DNA from: Molanna angustata
Lineage: Eukaryota; Arthropoda; Insecta; Trichoptera; Molannidae
Length of the DNA stretch: 64,000 nt
Assembly: GCA_963576475.1 (NCBI GenBank)
Contig: OY754981.1
Coordinates: 13,933,216-13,997,215, forward strand
Direction of reading: 5' to 3'
This document shows positions 11,506 to 23,484 of this stretch, one piece after another (the first letter of the stretch is position 1; every line of letters starts with the position of its first letter). The notes under the pieces are model-generated. The model did no database searches. It was not told the origin of the DNA and worked only from the letters and a program-made list of their open reading frames with translations. A program made the translations under genes and the position numbers.

Positions 11506-12557
11506 TCCAACTGTCGATTTGTTCAGGAGAACTTTGTTCTCTTAACATATCGACAATGTATCAAGCCAGAATACGCGAGAATTGTATGGAGAGGTCTACT
11601 TTTTTCATGGATTTTCCAACTTTGAAGTCAAAAAACACCAACTTAGAGGCTTCGCAGCATATATGTTCCATACACGGATTTACTCAGAATTCGGAGTAGA
11701 ACATTTCGTGTGTCTGTGTGTGTGTGTGTCTGTGTGTGTGTCTGTGTGTGTGTGTGTCTGTGTGTGTGTCTGTGTGTGTGTCTGTGTGTCCGTCCCCCCC
11801 TTATAACTTTTGATCCACTCAATTTACAGAGCCTAAAATTTCAGAATATATAAACAGTTACAGGCCTACAAAACTTTTATACTCGGAATTTTGAATTTTT
11901 GTTTCAGTCAAGGGTTATCAACTTTTGAATTTTTATTTTATTTTTCCATATATCTCAGAAATCATAAACGGTAGAACGCTGAAAATTGGTACAAACATAG
12001 ACAAATACAAAATCTCAAATTAGTTTTTTCAAAAAAATTCCAGGGTTTCTCAAACATTTTTTATTAAGAAAAATATTTTTTTTATGATAAATTTATGAGT
12101 TTAACTGCCTATATTTCCAAAACTTTTACAATTATCGAAAAAAGCCGAAACACCCCAACTAGATAATTTAATTTTCTATAAAAAATATTAACATTGTAGT
12201 AGAAGATCTCAATTTTTTTTTAACAATTTTTTTAAAAATTGAATTTAGTGACGACATCGCTTCATACATTTTGTATGGCAGTCGCCTATACACAATATGT
12301 AAGAAGACTTAATAGTTTGTTACTTCATCTCCAAACATACATACATACCATCATGCAATTTGCATATTCTGGGTAGGAAAAAGGATCTTCTTCCATACTA
12401 TCCTATCTTGACATACATACCTACATATGTTGTATAGAAAACAAAATATCTGAAAATATTCAATAATTTGTATCTATGGGTTTATAGTTTGGTACATATT
12501 CTTCAACTATACATACTATCGCTATCGACAGTTGGATCTCATGTGTTACATGCAACT
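11506..12557 (-). repeat. ~1-kb repeat T, copy 2 (inverted)
   Basis: Same repeat as 9236-10274 in opposite orientation. It begins TCCAACTGTCGAT and ends with the complement of AGTTGCATGTAACACATGAG. It contains a (GT)n tract (11706-11795) followed by a C run. Copies 1 and 2 lie about 1.2 kb apart head to tail, so they could pair as a large inverted repeat. Confidence 0.75.
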
Positions 12558-13030
12558 AGTTTATGATAGTAAATAATATGTTTTATTCGTACATGTTACG
12601 TAATATTTCTAGAATGAATATAGGTACAATACATATTATCAAAGCATATAGAGAACAGAGATCCACACATATAATATCTTCTAGCATTTTTCTCGTATTA
12701 AAATAATGTTTTATAGGTTTCAAGCAATTTGAATCATACATACACAAGACTCGAATAAGCGGATAGCTCACCAGTTATTCATACATTCTTATGCTTTATA
12801 GGTAGGTACACTTGATAGCACGTACAAATAATTATTTATTTGTTTATTTAAGGGACAAAAACAGTCTTATAACAGAGAAAATACACTATGAAATGAAAAA
12901 AAGACAGACCAAGTAGGTACTTTTGTCCACAATTGATGTTCATTTAATAATCATAGAAAAAAAATATTATGAAAAATATTCACAAGAATTTGGAAAAAAC
13001 AATTTAATTTATTCAAAATTTTATAAAATA
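12558..13030. other. AT-rich interval, nothing recognised
   Basis: No frame, repeat end or RNA signal was recognised. Confidence 0.5.
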
Positions 13031-13640
13031 CTAGCGGACCCGACAGACGTTGTCCTGCCCGAACTCTTTGTGAAACAAAAAAGTATATGTGACATATATT
13101 TGAATTATATCGATGTTATTATTTGCTGAGCAAACTAACATTATCTTGTTCGATGAGCCGCTAAACACTTTGAGGTTAGATTGATTGTCATTTCGTATAT
13201 AATTGCAATACAGTTTATATGGTCTAGACACGGGATTGAAATATGAATAATAACGAAACAGTCAACAGAATTTAAAATTCCATGCACATGTATATAATTG
13301 AAATATGAATAATACCGAAACAGAGCGAAAAGAACTTTAAATGTCAAAAAAAGCCAAACTACAACGTAAATGACAAATTTCTTAGTCTTGTCAGATGGAA
13401 AAAAACTAAACATTGCCAATTCTACATTAGCGCCACCTATTGTAAATTATAGTTGTAAATTTTATTTTTTTGTTATTCTTTTATTAAAATTATTAATATT
13501 TAAAATTCCATTTAGTAAATCTAAACCATTCAGGGACTCACACAAACACATACAAAAAATGTCATCACTATCGGTTCAGCCGTTTAGGAAGAGTTCAGTG
13601 ACATACACACGTACAGAAGAATTATGTAGGTATATAAAGA
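13031..13640 (-). mobile_element. short Helitron H1
   Basis: Read on the minus strand it starts TCTTTATATACC and ends GACGTCTGTCGGGTCCGCTAG. It lies between A and T on the target strand (T at 13641, A at 13030 of the plus strand). Copies at 46045-47179 and 47852-48374 share both ends. The helicase-bearing copy at 51716-52630 has a similar 3' terminus. The interior block with CGGTTCAGCCGTTTAGGA is common to the family. No protein is encoded here. Confidence 0.75.
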
Positions 13641-14478
13641 TATATATTTTATATTGATCTGAATTGTGATATATCTTCGTATCGACGGAGATTCCCGAAT
13701 GCGGTATCGGACGCATTCGTATACCTATTGAATGAGCGGCGGGTCATTCTTTTGCCTAGGCCTATTGAGTAAACACCGTACATCGTGTAAATTATTGTTT
13801 GTGTTATATTTGCGTGCTGATATTTCGAGAACTGTATATTTTATATTGTATTTGTAAATTATAATTGTATGTAAATAAACTCAACTGAATAGCATTCTAG
13901 ACTTATTAATCACATATTATACAACATAAATAAAAAAATATTTAATTTGAGTACCTACTTACTTATGATATTGAATTTAATTTCGCTTTTCTCAAAATTC
14001 AAAGGACAAATGATCAAAGGAAAATTCACAGTATAATCTAATTACTCATAAAAAGTCAATTCATTATTATTTTCACTTCATTTATTCTTTTAATAGTACA
14101 TTTTAAGTATCAGTTTTTTGGAGTATTGTTTTTACGAAAAACAATAAACCACGTTCATTTTTTTTTAATTATAGGAAGATATTTTACAGGCTTATTACAT
14201 AAATACTGTCGATATCCAAATTAAACATCATTGCTCTATCATTTTAAGTCAAAAAAATACATTTTTGATGTTTAATTGAAATAAAAATGATAAAAAGACG
14301 CAAAAACTAAACTTTTAATTTTGTACTTAAGTTTAGTTTGTCGATAGACAATCCTTAATAGAACTCCATTGTATGTAGATAGGTATATTACAAATATAAA
14401 AAAAATACTTGGTAAATTTCAATAGAACTAATAACCCTGCCACAGTACCTCAAAAGCAAATTCACTTATTTATCCAAT
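13641..14478. other. AT-rich interval, nothing recognised
   Basis: No coding frame or element end was recognised. Confidence 0.5.
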
Positions 14479-14932
14479 CATGGACATCCACTCCGATCTG
14501 CTGAACGTACAACACTATCCATAATACAGAATTTCTCAGCTCTTCGTTTGAAGTACAATCAGTAAGATTATGGAATAGCCTTAGTCAGGATATTGCGTCG
14601 TCTAACTCACTTTCTATTTTCAAGAAAAAACTAAAGAAGGAATATTTATCCTTGAACACCTGATCCCGATTTCCTCTCCTGTCCTTACCCTATCCTTTTT
14701 TCTTGCTATGAATATTTTTTTTTGTTTTAATAGTATTTAAGTGTAATATATATTTTCTTTGTTATCTTTTACTCTTATTCTTTTGCCGTTGTACATACAC
14801 AATGTTGTCATACTTTGTAATCTGGTTGGTTGGAAGAAATTACCTAATGGCAATAAGCCCGCCAGTGTACAATTATATTTGTTTATATTATGTACAAGAA
14901 CATGTATAAATAAATAAATAATATATAAACAT
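14479..14932 (+). pseudogene. LINE 3' end, family J copy 1
   Basis: The coding end gives, across one frameshift, RLWNSLSQDIASS and then FKKKLKKEYLSLNT before a stop. This is the LWN..P..I....FK..LK tail common to L2/CR1/Jockey-like LINE proteins. The 3' UTR carries GAAGAAATTACCTAATGGC and AATAAGCCCGCCAGTGTAC and ends in an AAATAAATA tail. Copies at 43891-44346 and 63390-63773 have the same end. It is a 5'-truncated dead copy. Confidence 0.75.
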
Positions 14933-15762
14933 TTTAATTTTGTATTTTTTACAGAATCCTATAATATTCTTACATAATATCTTTATTTACCGCATCAATC
15001 ATCCTCTGTCCATCATTCCATACTTTGCGTTCGACTCTCTCTCTTTCTCTACGCATTTCTTCAATCACTCTCCATTTTGAATATCATAATAATACAAAAG
15101 GACCAGCGTAGATTTTCACAATAATGATTTTGTGCTTGTGGAATACAAGGAGAAAGAATTAGGTAGGTACCTACTTATAATATACAAAGAAACGCAATAT
15201 GGCTATTTTCCTTGCCTCCCTGAGCAAAAGTGATTTATAACACTCTCGTAATGTACCTGAACTGCAAGGATATTAAAGTTTATTTCAAAGCAATAATGTA
15301 GCATGGCTCTCGGATAAATACATAATAATGATATTCGACCATGTAGAAACTTGTAGAATATAACAATTTCAAAATACATAAAATAAAACACCATTACTTC
15401 GAAAAATAAATATTAAGAATTAACTTATTGCGAGAGCGGCTTGCACCGTCAAAATTAATGGCTTTTTTAGATTTGAACCAATTAGTAGTATCTTCGAACA
15501 AATCAATAAGAGGACCCCAGAATATTGTCACTTTAAAAAATTACTTAAGATTTTGTTGGATACACAGAGAAGGGAATATTGCACCTACCTGGTGGCGAAC
15601 TTCTTCCTTCATATCGGAGGTCTTCAGGGAAGGCACCCACTATAACCTCTATATAACAACACAAATTTTGGTATATCACACCACTTCCAAACACGGTTAG
15701 GGTTGTCAATCCGCAAGGCGCGTAATTTTAATAAATCGATATAACGTAAAATAAATAAAACT
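14933..15762. other. intergenic, nothing recognised
   Basis: Short frames at 15203-15394 (minus) and 15428-15700 (plus) have no recognised domain. GTAGGTACCTAC motifs occur near 15165. Confidence 0.45.
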
Positions 15763-16318
15763 ATTGGTGCTGTTGAAGAATACATACCTTGGACATAAAA
15801 TTAAATTGGGTAAAGAAAACCAGACCGCCGAACTGCCAAAACGAATTGGGCTGAGTTGGGCTGCTTTTGGAAAGTTGAGACACGTATTCGGTATCAAGGA
15901 AATACCGAATAACCTAAAAGCCAAAGTGTACAATTCTTTTGCCAGTGACAACATACGGTCTTGAAACCATGTCACTTACTGCCAGAAGTCTCCACAAACT
16001 TAAGTGCACTCAACGAAAAATGGAAAGAGTTGGGCATATCCTTGAGAGACCGAAAAAGAAACGAGGGAATAAGATGCCGGTCAAAGGTCACAGACATTGC
16101 AGAAAGAGTGGAAAGACAGAGAGATAATAGATGGACCCCAAAAATTCTGAATTGGAGACCCTAGTGTAGGGAGACCAAAGAGGAGATGGACTGACGATAT
16201 TGTCGAACTGGTGGGACATGGGTGGAAGCAAAGTGCCCAGAATAGAGAGAAATGGAAAACCCAGGAAGAGGTCTATATCCAGCAGTGGAGTGAAAGGGGC
16301 TGATAAGAAGAAGAAGAA
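15763..16318 (+). pseudogene. RTE-like LINE C-terminus, frameshifted
   Basis: The last part of an RTE-type reverse-transcriptase polyprotein is visible in pieces in three frames: YLGHKIKLGKENQTAELPKR and SWAAFGKLRHVF (about 15785-15880), TYGLETMSLTARSL (about 15945-15995), then ISLRDRKRNEGIRCR and RPKRRWTDDIVELVGHGWK. It ends in a W..QEEVYIQQW block (about 16030-16300). These are the post-RT motifs of RTE-clade proteins. At least two frameshifts and internal stops separate them. The copy ends in (AGA)n near 16310. It encodes no intact protein. Confidence 0.8.
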
Positions 16319-16589
16319 GATATAACGGAAAATAAACACGAAATATGTATATTTCGTCTTGTATCGAACTAATTCTACTGTCAGCACGACGTACACGGCG
16401 ACGAGTTGAAGACGATTATATGTATGACTACTGATGTAGGTAGCAATACTTTTTAGGAGAGGAAAGGATTGGAAGTGTTGCCACAACAATAGAAATTTGT
16501 TGAAAATTATGTAGCTATAGCGCCCTCAGAGTGAACTTGTATCGTTAAACGGCGCTTTATATTATTATTATTATTATTGTACCAATTTC

Positions 16590-17035
16590 AGAGAAGATAA
16601 TATATTGATCGGGCAGCACATGGAAACCTGAGGAAGTTCTTCACTTGCAACATTCTACAGTGCTATAAAGAAATATATATGACCAATAGGTCGTGCAAGT
16701 CACGACTTACGGAACAGTGATATTCAATGCTCACGAAAACAGAGCAATGCTTAATCTCAGATTGTCAGATCGAATACGAAACATGGAGATTCGTAGAAGA
16801 TCCGAAATTGCTGATTTTGTATAAAGATTATCAAGATTGAAGATGACATACCCAGGGTATGTTACTAGAGTCCTAGATCAAAGGTGGAGTGGAACCCCCG
16901 CACGCGATTTTACGACATAAAAAGAATTTCTGATGACTGAATTCAAAAGGCTCAAGATAGAAATGTCTGAAGAGAGATATAGGTGATACTTATGTTAAGC
17001 AGTGAACAGGAGTAGCTGATTAAAACGGAGAAGAA
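16590..17035 (+). pseudogene. second RTE-like LINE C-terminus, heavily decayed
   Basis: A frame from about 16715 reads VIFNAHENRAMLNLRLSDR and IRNMEIRRRSEIADF, then DQRWSGTPA, and ends in a decayed AQDRNV...QW block with stops. The order matches the adjacent RTE-like remnant at 15763-16318, but the two copies are very divergent, so they are separate insertions. An AGAAGAAG tail follows at 17026-17038. Confidence 0.55.
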
Positions 17036-17049
17036 GACCACATTCACTT

Positions 17050-17350
17050 GAGGCTTCACGTTGCTCCTTCCTCCACAACCACCTGTTCTGCTAATGGGGA
17101 CTAATAACGGCCACTTGCAAAACTCTGGAAGAACACATAAAGTACATAAGAAGAATCCGGATAACTCTAAAACCTTTAACACTTAAAAAAAAGAATACTA
17201 ATTATGACAAAAAGAGCTAATTATGAGGATACGCTGGCTCACCGTTCACTGAAAGCGAAGATAAGAGTGAACTGTATTTTTCACATAAAAGTCTTGAAAG
17301 CCCTGAAGTAGCTCTACGTGGCTACAAGGTCCGCATGTCCAATGGGTCCA
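17050..17350 (-). pseudogene. R1-like LINE remnant, copy 2
   Basis: Diverged copy of the remnant at 335-760, in the same orientation. Shared blocks are ATGGGGACTAATAACGGCC, GAACACATAAAG and AAGGTCCGCATGTCCAATGG. No frame is intact. Confidence 0.5.
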
Positions 17351-17840
17351 AATATATTTCCATAGTTGTATAGTTCTCGTCGGAAAGTTGACACGGAGAA
17401 AATAATACATTCCCTTAAGATATGCATAAGTTCTCAAAGCTGATATGAGGACAAATCACCTAAGTGAAAACGAAGAAGATAACTTTTGAAACTGCCGTGT
17501 GCAATAAAGAATTGCGTGGACCAATAATAAAGAATAATCCACGAAGAAGAAAATCGACTCCCACACATCAGGAAGATAAAAAAATGACAGTTTGACCACA
17601 GAAGAAGACGACCAGCGACGTTGCCAAGGGTCTAGGGGTGAACTCTGGGCTAAATTCTAAATCGCTCCACGAATGGAGGGCAAATTTAGAGGTAGGAGAG
17701 AAACGCCACCCTGAATTGATATTCGACCTCTATACAGGTTATAAATTGAAGCTGGTCGCTATGTTTCCAGATCAAGGGGAGCGCAGGTTCTAAATTGTAC
17801 TTTTTCCTACATAAACCAATCAAACATTGTTTTATTTGTC

Positions 17841-18068
17841 GGCCTTCGTAGCTCAGTTGTTTAGATATCTGACTGCTGAGCCAAAGGTTCAGGGTTCGAT
17901 TCCCTGTAGAGACACAGTTTTTAATTGTGTTTTCAGTCTGGATCTGTGAGACGATTAATATCGTAAGTCTCCAGAATGTGGCAACTTGTTATTGGGTGCG
18001 TGTTAAAATAATATTTGACATAGTACCTGTTAGTTGCCCGAGAAGCAATATTAAACAAACAAAAAAGA
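17841..18068 (+). repeat. tRNA-derived SINE, full-length
   Basis: The head (17841-17912) is tRNA-like with an A box TAGCTCAGTTG at 17849-17859 and a perfect B box GGTTCGATTCC at 17893-17903, the internal RNA polymerase III promoter. The body (17913-18050) matches the SINE copies at 1-128, 45776-45868 and 58612-58690. The tail is AAACAAACAAAAAAG. As the only copy here with both promoter boxes, it is the only one that might be transcribed. A functional tRNA gene is unlikely because the body is fused directly to the head. Confidence 0.85.
17849..17903 (+). promoter_or_regulatory. Pol III internal promoter (A and B boxes)
   Basis: The A box at 17849-17859 and B box at 17893-17903 match their consensus sequences, with tRNA-like spacing, inside the SINE head. 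Confidence 0.75.
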
Positions 18069-18154
18069 AATAATATTTTCTTCTTCCTTGCTATATCTCA
18101 ACTTGTTGTCTGTGTTGACTTTTGGAGATAGCTCTCCTCGTCATCAAATTATAG

Positions 18155-18490
18155 GTTCTTCTTACTTACTTACTTTACGGGTCCGGACCTTAGACCTTGC
18201 CACTCCAATAGGCGGCGACGGAAATCGCTTTGTCGTTCGCTGTTTTTAAGTCGTCTGTGCTGCATGTCGTCTTCATTTATAGGTTCTTCTGTCCTGTATT
18301 GAGTCACCTAGGCCATGTCTCTGCAGTTGGTTTTGTATTTGATCCAGGTATTCTTTGGACTTCCTCTGGATATAAGTCGAGGAAGATCCGTGCAGGTTGC
18401 TTGGTTTACCATGTGATCTGGCGGTCTGTGTTCAACGTGCTCGTACCATCTCAACTGTCTTCCCTCTATCTTTTTCAAGAAATAATATAT
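18155..18490 (-). pseudogene. LINE C-terminus, family K copy
   Basis: On the minus strand a frame gives EGRQLRWYEHVEHRPPDH and then NTWIKYK. A neighbouring frame ends NDKAISVAAYWSGKV before a stop, close to the VNDNAVAVAVFWSGMA end of the fragment at 23485-23690. The 3' tail CGTAAAGTAAGTAAG is shared with that fragment. It is 5'-truncated and frameshifted. Confidence 0.65.
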
Positions 18491-18499
18491 GTGTTTGAA

Positions 18500-19280
18500 A
18501 ATATACACATTAAATTATTGTAAATTAATATTCATTCGAAGAAAAACATTATTCAATCGGTTGTAGAAAAGGTTTACTGATTACAGACATACGCTGATTT
18601 CAAATCTGTCGGGATTTCCGTATAAAATACAAATATATATTTGTTAAATTAACCCCCGATCTCTTAATCTCATTATGTTTCAATCACCTATTGTGTATTC
18701 GGTATGTACATATATATGTAAGAGAGGATTTTCAATTGGATGATATCCTCGCTGTGTTCAGAAAAGGTTTTATTATTGAAGGTCTACAAATCAATTACAT
18801 TGGAATATTTTCAACATTTAATACGAGTGCCTACCTACACGTGAGATGATTTACCTATATCTGTAAATATTTTGCCGTATTTCAATGGGATATACATACC
18901 ACGTACAACGTACAGTACGTATTATGTAAATACTCATTGTGATTTTATATACTTATCGAAAACCAAGCAAATCCAAAGATTGGGGAATGATTCATGATTC
19001 AATTTATTGCGTATTTTATATATTTATTTATTTAATTTTATAGGTGTACTTAATCATCAGTTTACAGTGTATGTACATATAATTTTTTTTTTATTTATTT
19101 ATTTATTATAATTTACAAAACCATTTTTTTACATATAATTATATCCACTTCACTAGGCTAAGCCTGTACCGAGATGGAATATTTCACAATCACATTAATA
19201 CATATTTATACAATATTTTCGTATTTCATTCAGTTTTGGCAACAGTATGCATTCTATATAACATGATTTATATATACATA
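18500..19280. other. AT-rich interval, nothing recognised
   Basis: A short block near 19145-19180 (CACTTCACTAGGCTAAGCCT) has a diverged relative at 44487-44515. Nothing else was recognised. Confidence 0.45.
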
Positions 19281-20378
19281 CTAGTGAACACCCGGCAAAC
19301 TTCGTATTGCCTGTATAATTAAAAATTGTCCTCCATAACCAGTACTTCCCGTCCCTTCAGTACCTTCCGTCCCTTCAGTACCTCCCGTCCCTTCAGTACC
19401 TCCCTCATTTACTCCCGTTCCTTCAGTTACTCCCCTCCCTTCAGTTACTCCCGCCCCTTCAGTTACTCCCGTCCCTTCAGTTACTCCCGTCCCTTCAGTT
19501 ACTCCCGTCCTTTCAGTTACTCCCGTCCCTTCAGTTACTCCCGTCCCTTCAGTTACTCCCGTCCCTTCAGTTACTCCCGTCCCTTCAGTTACTCCCGTCC
19601 CTTCAGTTACTCCCGTCCCTTCAGTTACTCCCGTCCCTTCAGTTACTCCCGTCCCTTCAGTTACTCCCGTCCCTTCAGTTACTCCCGTCCCTTCAGTTAC
19701 CCCCGTCCCTTCAGTTACTCCCGTCCCTTCAGTTACTCCCGTCCCTTCAGTTACTCCCGTCCCTTCAGTTACTCCCGTCCCTTCAGTTACTCCCGTCCCT
19801 TCAGTTACTCCCGTCCCTTCAGTTACTCCCGTCCCTTCAGTACCTTCCGTCCCTTCAGTACCTCACGTCCCTTCAGTTACTCCCGTCCCTTCAGTTACTC
19901 CCGTCCCTTCAGTTACTCCCGTCCCTTCAGTTACTCCCGTCCCTTCAGTTACTCCCGTCCCTTCAGTTACTCCCGTCCCTTCAGTTACTCCCGTCCCTTC
20001 AGATCCTTCAGTACCTCCCGTCCCTTCATACCCTTCAGTACCTCCCGTCCCTTCAGACCCTTGATGAAGAGGAAGAAGAAGAAAAATTTTTTAAATCCAG
20101 AAATCATCCCGGGCATACGTTCGATAATTCACCAAAATTTCATTGAAATCGGATGAACGGTTCCCAGGATAGTCCATCTTCATAGGTAAAATGACCTAAT
20201 ACTCGATGAAGAAGAAGAAGAAGAAAAAAATTTTTGATCCAGAAACCATCCCTGGTATACTCTCGACAGTTCACCAAAGTTTCATCGCAATCGGATGAGC
20301 GGTTTAGGAGCGCATTCAACACATACATAGATACATACATAGATACATAGATACAAACATTCAAATTTATAATATAGA
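19281..20378 (-). mobile_element. Helitron H5 carrying an 18-bp minisatellite
   Basis: Plus-strand left end is A then CTAGTGAACACCCGGC; right end is AATTTATAATATAGA then T. On the minus strand this is a TC start and CTAG end between A and T, as for a Helitron. The 3' terminus GCCGGGTGTTCACTAG resembles that of H4 (51716). The interior is dominated by the minisatellite. (GAAGAAG)n blocks and a subterminal region with CATACATAGATACATACATA follow. No protein is encoded. Confidence 0.6.
19345..20062. repeat. 18-bp minisatellite, about 40 units
   Basis: The unit is CCCTTCAGTTACTCCCGT, with minor variants CCTTCAGTACCTCCCGTC near both ends and in the middle. Because 18 is a multiple of 3, all frames stay open and one gives an SRPFSY-repeat peptide. 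This is an artefact and not a gene. Higher identity in the middle than at the edges fits expansion by unequal exchange or slippage. Confidence 0.9.
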
Positions 20379-20477
20379 TAGTTAAGCAAGAATACATCAA
20401 ACAATCAAGCAAAAAAAAAACTAAACAAAGATTTATATAGAAGTTAGCAAGAATATATCAAACAATAAATAAACAAA

Positions 20478-20503
20478 TCTAAAGTAATAAAGCAATCAAT
20501 ATG

Positions 20504-20559
<56 letters not shown>

Positions 20560-22738
20560 TCTCACGCCTTTTGAAAAACCAAGAGCATCTAAAAATCTAA
20601 TTTATGTGCGAACGTGTACCAGTATACCTGATGCAGTGTCATGCTAAAAATAATGCGATTAAAATGCTGAATTTTAAAGATATTTCAATAATTATTTTTT
20701 TCATACAAAATTTTCCAAGTCATATCTGTCAAAAAAGTGTACATTTTGCACGCAAATATCTGTTAGTTCAAAAGTTAGAAGTACGTATTTGCACGAAAAA
20801 AATATATTTTCAAGTATAACTTAGCTTTTAAGTGAAAAACATGGTGAATATTTTGTCTAATTATAATGTTTAACTTATTTTTAAAGTAAGCGTTTTGTAC
20901 AAATGTACATATAACCCCGCCATTTTAATATCTTTTCATACGATATTTAATTTTCCTACCGAATGAATATGTTCTTTAAAATAATATACCTTTAAAATAA
21001 ATGTGATTATGAAATAATAAAATGAAACACAAGACATTACAGCAAGTTTTAAGACATATATTGTAAAAGTCTGTTAATTATTAGTAAAGATATTGGCGTA
21101 ATAAAATTGCATAATTTGTTAAAAATATTTGATTTTTCTGACAATTTTCATTTTTATGGCATCGAACAAACCAATGTAGGTACCTACATATTCAAAAAAT
21201 GTCTCCATAACATTTGATATTTTTCACATGTTGGAACATGGTTACTATGGTAACGGACACATTCTGATATTCAAATAAAATTTGTTATAAATCGAATTCG
21301 AATTAATTTAGAACATCATTGTAGGTAGGTACCTACATACCTAATACTTACTACTTAAAAACCAAGAATATACTGATTTTGTATAGGAAAATTATTAAAC
21401 TATTTTAGGTTAACTACAATACACATTCAATATACCTACAAACTATTTCCTATAGTGAAATTCTTCTTTTTTCTATGTAGACCTTTGGGTGATTTTTTCT
21501 ATAAACTATTTCTTGGGGTTTAAATCTTCTTTAAATCTTATTTTTCTTTTTCTTAATTTATGTAGACTTTGGGTGAGTTTTTATACAAACTATTTCCTAT
21601 AGTCTAATTCGTCTTCTTCTTCCTTTATGTAGACCTTTTGGTTAGTTTTTAAACAAACTATTTTTAAACAAACTATCCTTTAGTCTAATTCTTCGTTTTC
21701 TTATTTTATGTAGATGTTGGGTGAATTTTATATAAAATATTTCCTATAGTTCAATTCATCTTCTTCTTCTTTTATGAAGACATTTTGGTCAGTTTTTTAT
21801 ATAATACATTTCCTAATGTGTAATTCTTCTATTTCATCTTCTATGTAGACCATTGTGTCAGTTTTTATTACAAACTCTTTGTTATAGTTTTATACTTCTA
21901 CTTATTTTTTTATTTAGTCTTTTGGATTAGTTTTATGTCTAATAGTCTATTGTAACGAAATATTATAAACAACATGCATACTTGATGAAAATACATAAAA
22001 ACGAATGGGATGTGACCAACACTAGAATCTTCTCATTACTTTTGTTCAATCAAATTTACACCATTTATTATATCATCATATATTGCTTAATTTTCAATAA
22101 CTACACATTTCATTTTGATGACAATATATAAAAAATCGGGGTTGTGGCCATTGCTGGATCTTCAAAACGTTTATATTCATATTAAAAACTATTTAACATA
22201 GCTTAAGTCTTCTTCTTCTGTAATGTAGACTTATGTGTCAGTTTTAAGTCTATCAGTTTTATTGTGCAAAACTATAATAAACTATATGCACACTTGACGA
22301 AAAATAATAACGAATGGGATGGGACCAACACTAGAATATTTTCAGTACTTTTGTTTAATCAATTTTTAAACCATTTCCCATCATCCAAAATTACTAAATA
22401 TTTAAAACACATTATTTGCGTTCGATGACAATATATAACAATAGGGGTTGTGGCCAAATCCAAACTCTTTACGACGTTGTCTTTTTATAATAAGTCATAT
22501 TTAAAATCATTTCCCATAGTCCATGCGTGCAGAAATTGTATGTGCTTATATATAAAAGCAAATGGATTGTGGCCATCACTTTAAGATTTGACACCGCTTA
22601 AACTCAATTAAATTTCAAACTACTTTTCATACTACGGTTAAAAAAAATTATATGTGACAATATTATGTAGGTATATAAACGATTGCTTATTCGTTCACTA
22701 ATTTACATTCTTGGCCAACGGCGGGACATAAAAGCTAG
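20478..22738 (+). mobile_element. Helitron-like element A, copy 2
   Basis: Same termini as copy 1 (3560-6518): it begins TCTAAAGTAATAAAGCAATC between A and T and ends GGGACATAAAAGCTAG before T. It begins 99 bp after the end of H5. Its left part carries a pure (GT)n tract at 20505-20556. The right half has the repeated TATGTAGACC and GGGTTGTGGCCA blocks. It lacks the 4448-5325 insert of copy 1. No protein is encoded. Confidence 0.7.
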
Positions 22739-22905
22739 TATGTAATAAAACAAACAATGATTTATATAGAAGTTAGCAAGAATATATCAAACAATAAAGT
22801 AAAAAAATAAAACAAATCAATGATTTATTATATAGAAGTAAGCTATGTACAATTCATTTTTTTTTTTATTGTTAATACTGACGGTGTTTAATGTGTAGAA
22901 CTCCG

Positions 22906-23032
22906 TTATCCTAGATATTTTTTAATCAAACAAAAATGATGATGGTTCTACATGTATATTTTCCTTATAATAGGACGACCGTTTCGGCTGACTAGGCCCT
23001 TATCATTTTTGTTTGATTAAAAATACCTAGTA
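22906..23032. repeat. inverted repeat pair, ~28-bp arms
   Basis: CTAGATATTTTTTAATCAAA and following bases (from 22911) are complementary to 22998-23029 with one or two differences. The ~60 bp between contain GGACGACCGTTTCGGCTGAC. A related block, GGACGATCGTTTCACTTTG, lies at 35112-35130. It may be a small fold-back element or a Penelope-related terminal piece. Confidence 0.55.
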
Positions 23033-23035
23033 CAA

Positions 23036-23215
23036 TTCATTCATTCATTTGTACAATCACGGCATATCCCACAACATGGGTTAACCAGCAACAGGTGCGC
23101 GGGTATGCATCACATTATAACACACAACACTTGCGTGTATACCCACACATCAGTCTTGTCTCACCTAAAAAGGCACTACATTCAGAATGGGGGGTGAACC
23201 TCTACAACAACATAC
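23036..23215 (-). mobile_element. retroposon R, copy 1
   Basis: On the plus strand it reads ATTCATTCATT, then ATCACGGCATATCCCACA and GGTTAACCAGCAACAGGTG. This is the left (3') part of a family with copies at 24149, 29532, 30597 and 35198. The (ATTC)n on the left is the simple-repeat tail of a minus-strand retroposon. Confidence 0.65.
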
Positions 23216-23264
23216 ATATAATAAAAATATAATTACATACAAAACAAAAACAATAAAGAAACGG

Positions 23265-23440
23265 AGGGTACAGGAGGGGGGGGGACAAGGATATGATAAG
23301 GAGACAAATTTAGGTGTTATGTGTAAGGAAATGATTCCTCAGATTTCTTTTGAAAGCGGGAAGTGTTAATGAAACTCGAAGTTGCGATGGGATGTGATTC
23401 CAAAGACGAGCTGCTTGTACGGAGAAAGATGTGATTTAAT
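23265..23440 (-). pseudogene. LINE C-terminal fragment
   Basis: The minus strand encodes SFSVQAARLWNHIPSQLR and TLPAFKRNLRNHFLTHNT before a stop, the LWN..P......FK..L end of L2/CR1/Jockey-like proteins. Only this tail is present. Confidence 0.65.
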
Positions 23441-23484
23441 CAGCTGTCTTATTTTAATGTTTTTTTGTGTACTAGTTAATTAAT

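Noticed and set aside
11178..11510. 110-codon minus frame
   Set aside because: No known motif. It overlaps opposite-strand frames and runs into repeat T.
17841..17912. Functional tRNA gene
   Set aside because: The tRNA-like head is continuous with a SINE body and tail present elsewhere in the window.
19326..20156. 276-codon open frame with SRPFSY repeats
   Set aside because: It is produced by an 18-bp minisatellite inside a Helitron. The period keeps every frame open, and there is no unique sequence or gene signal.
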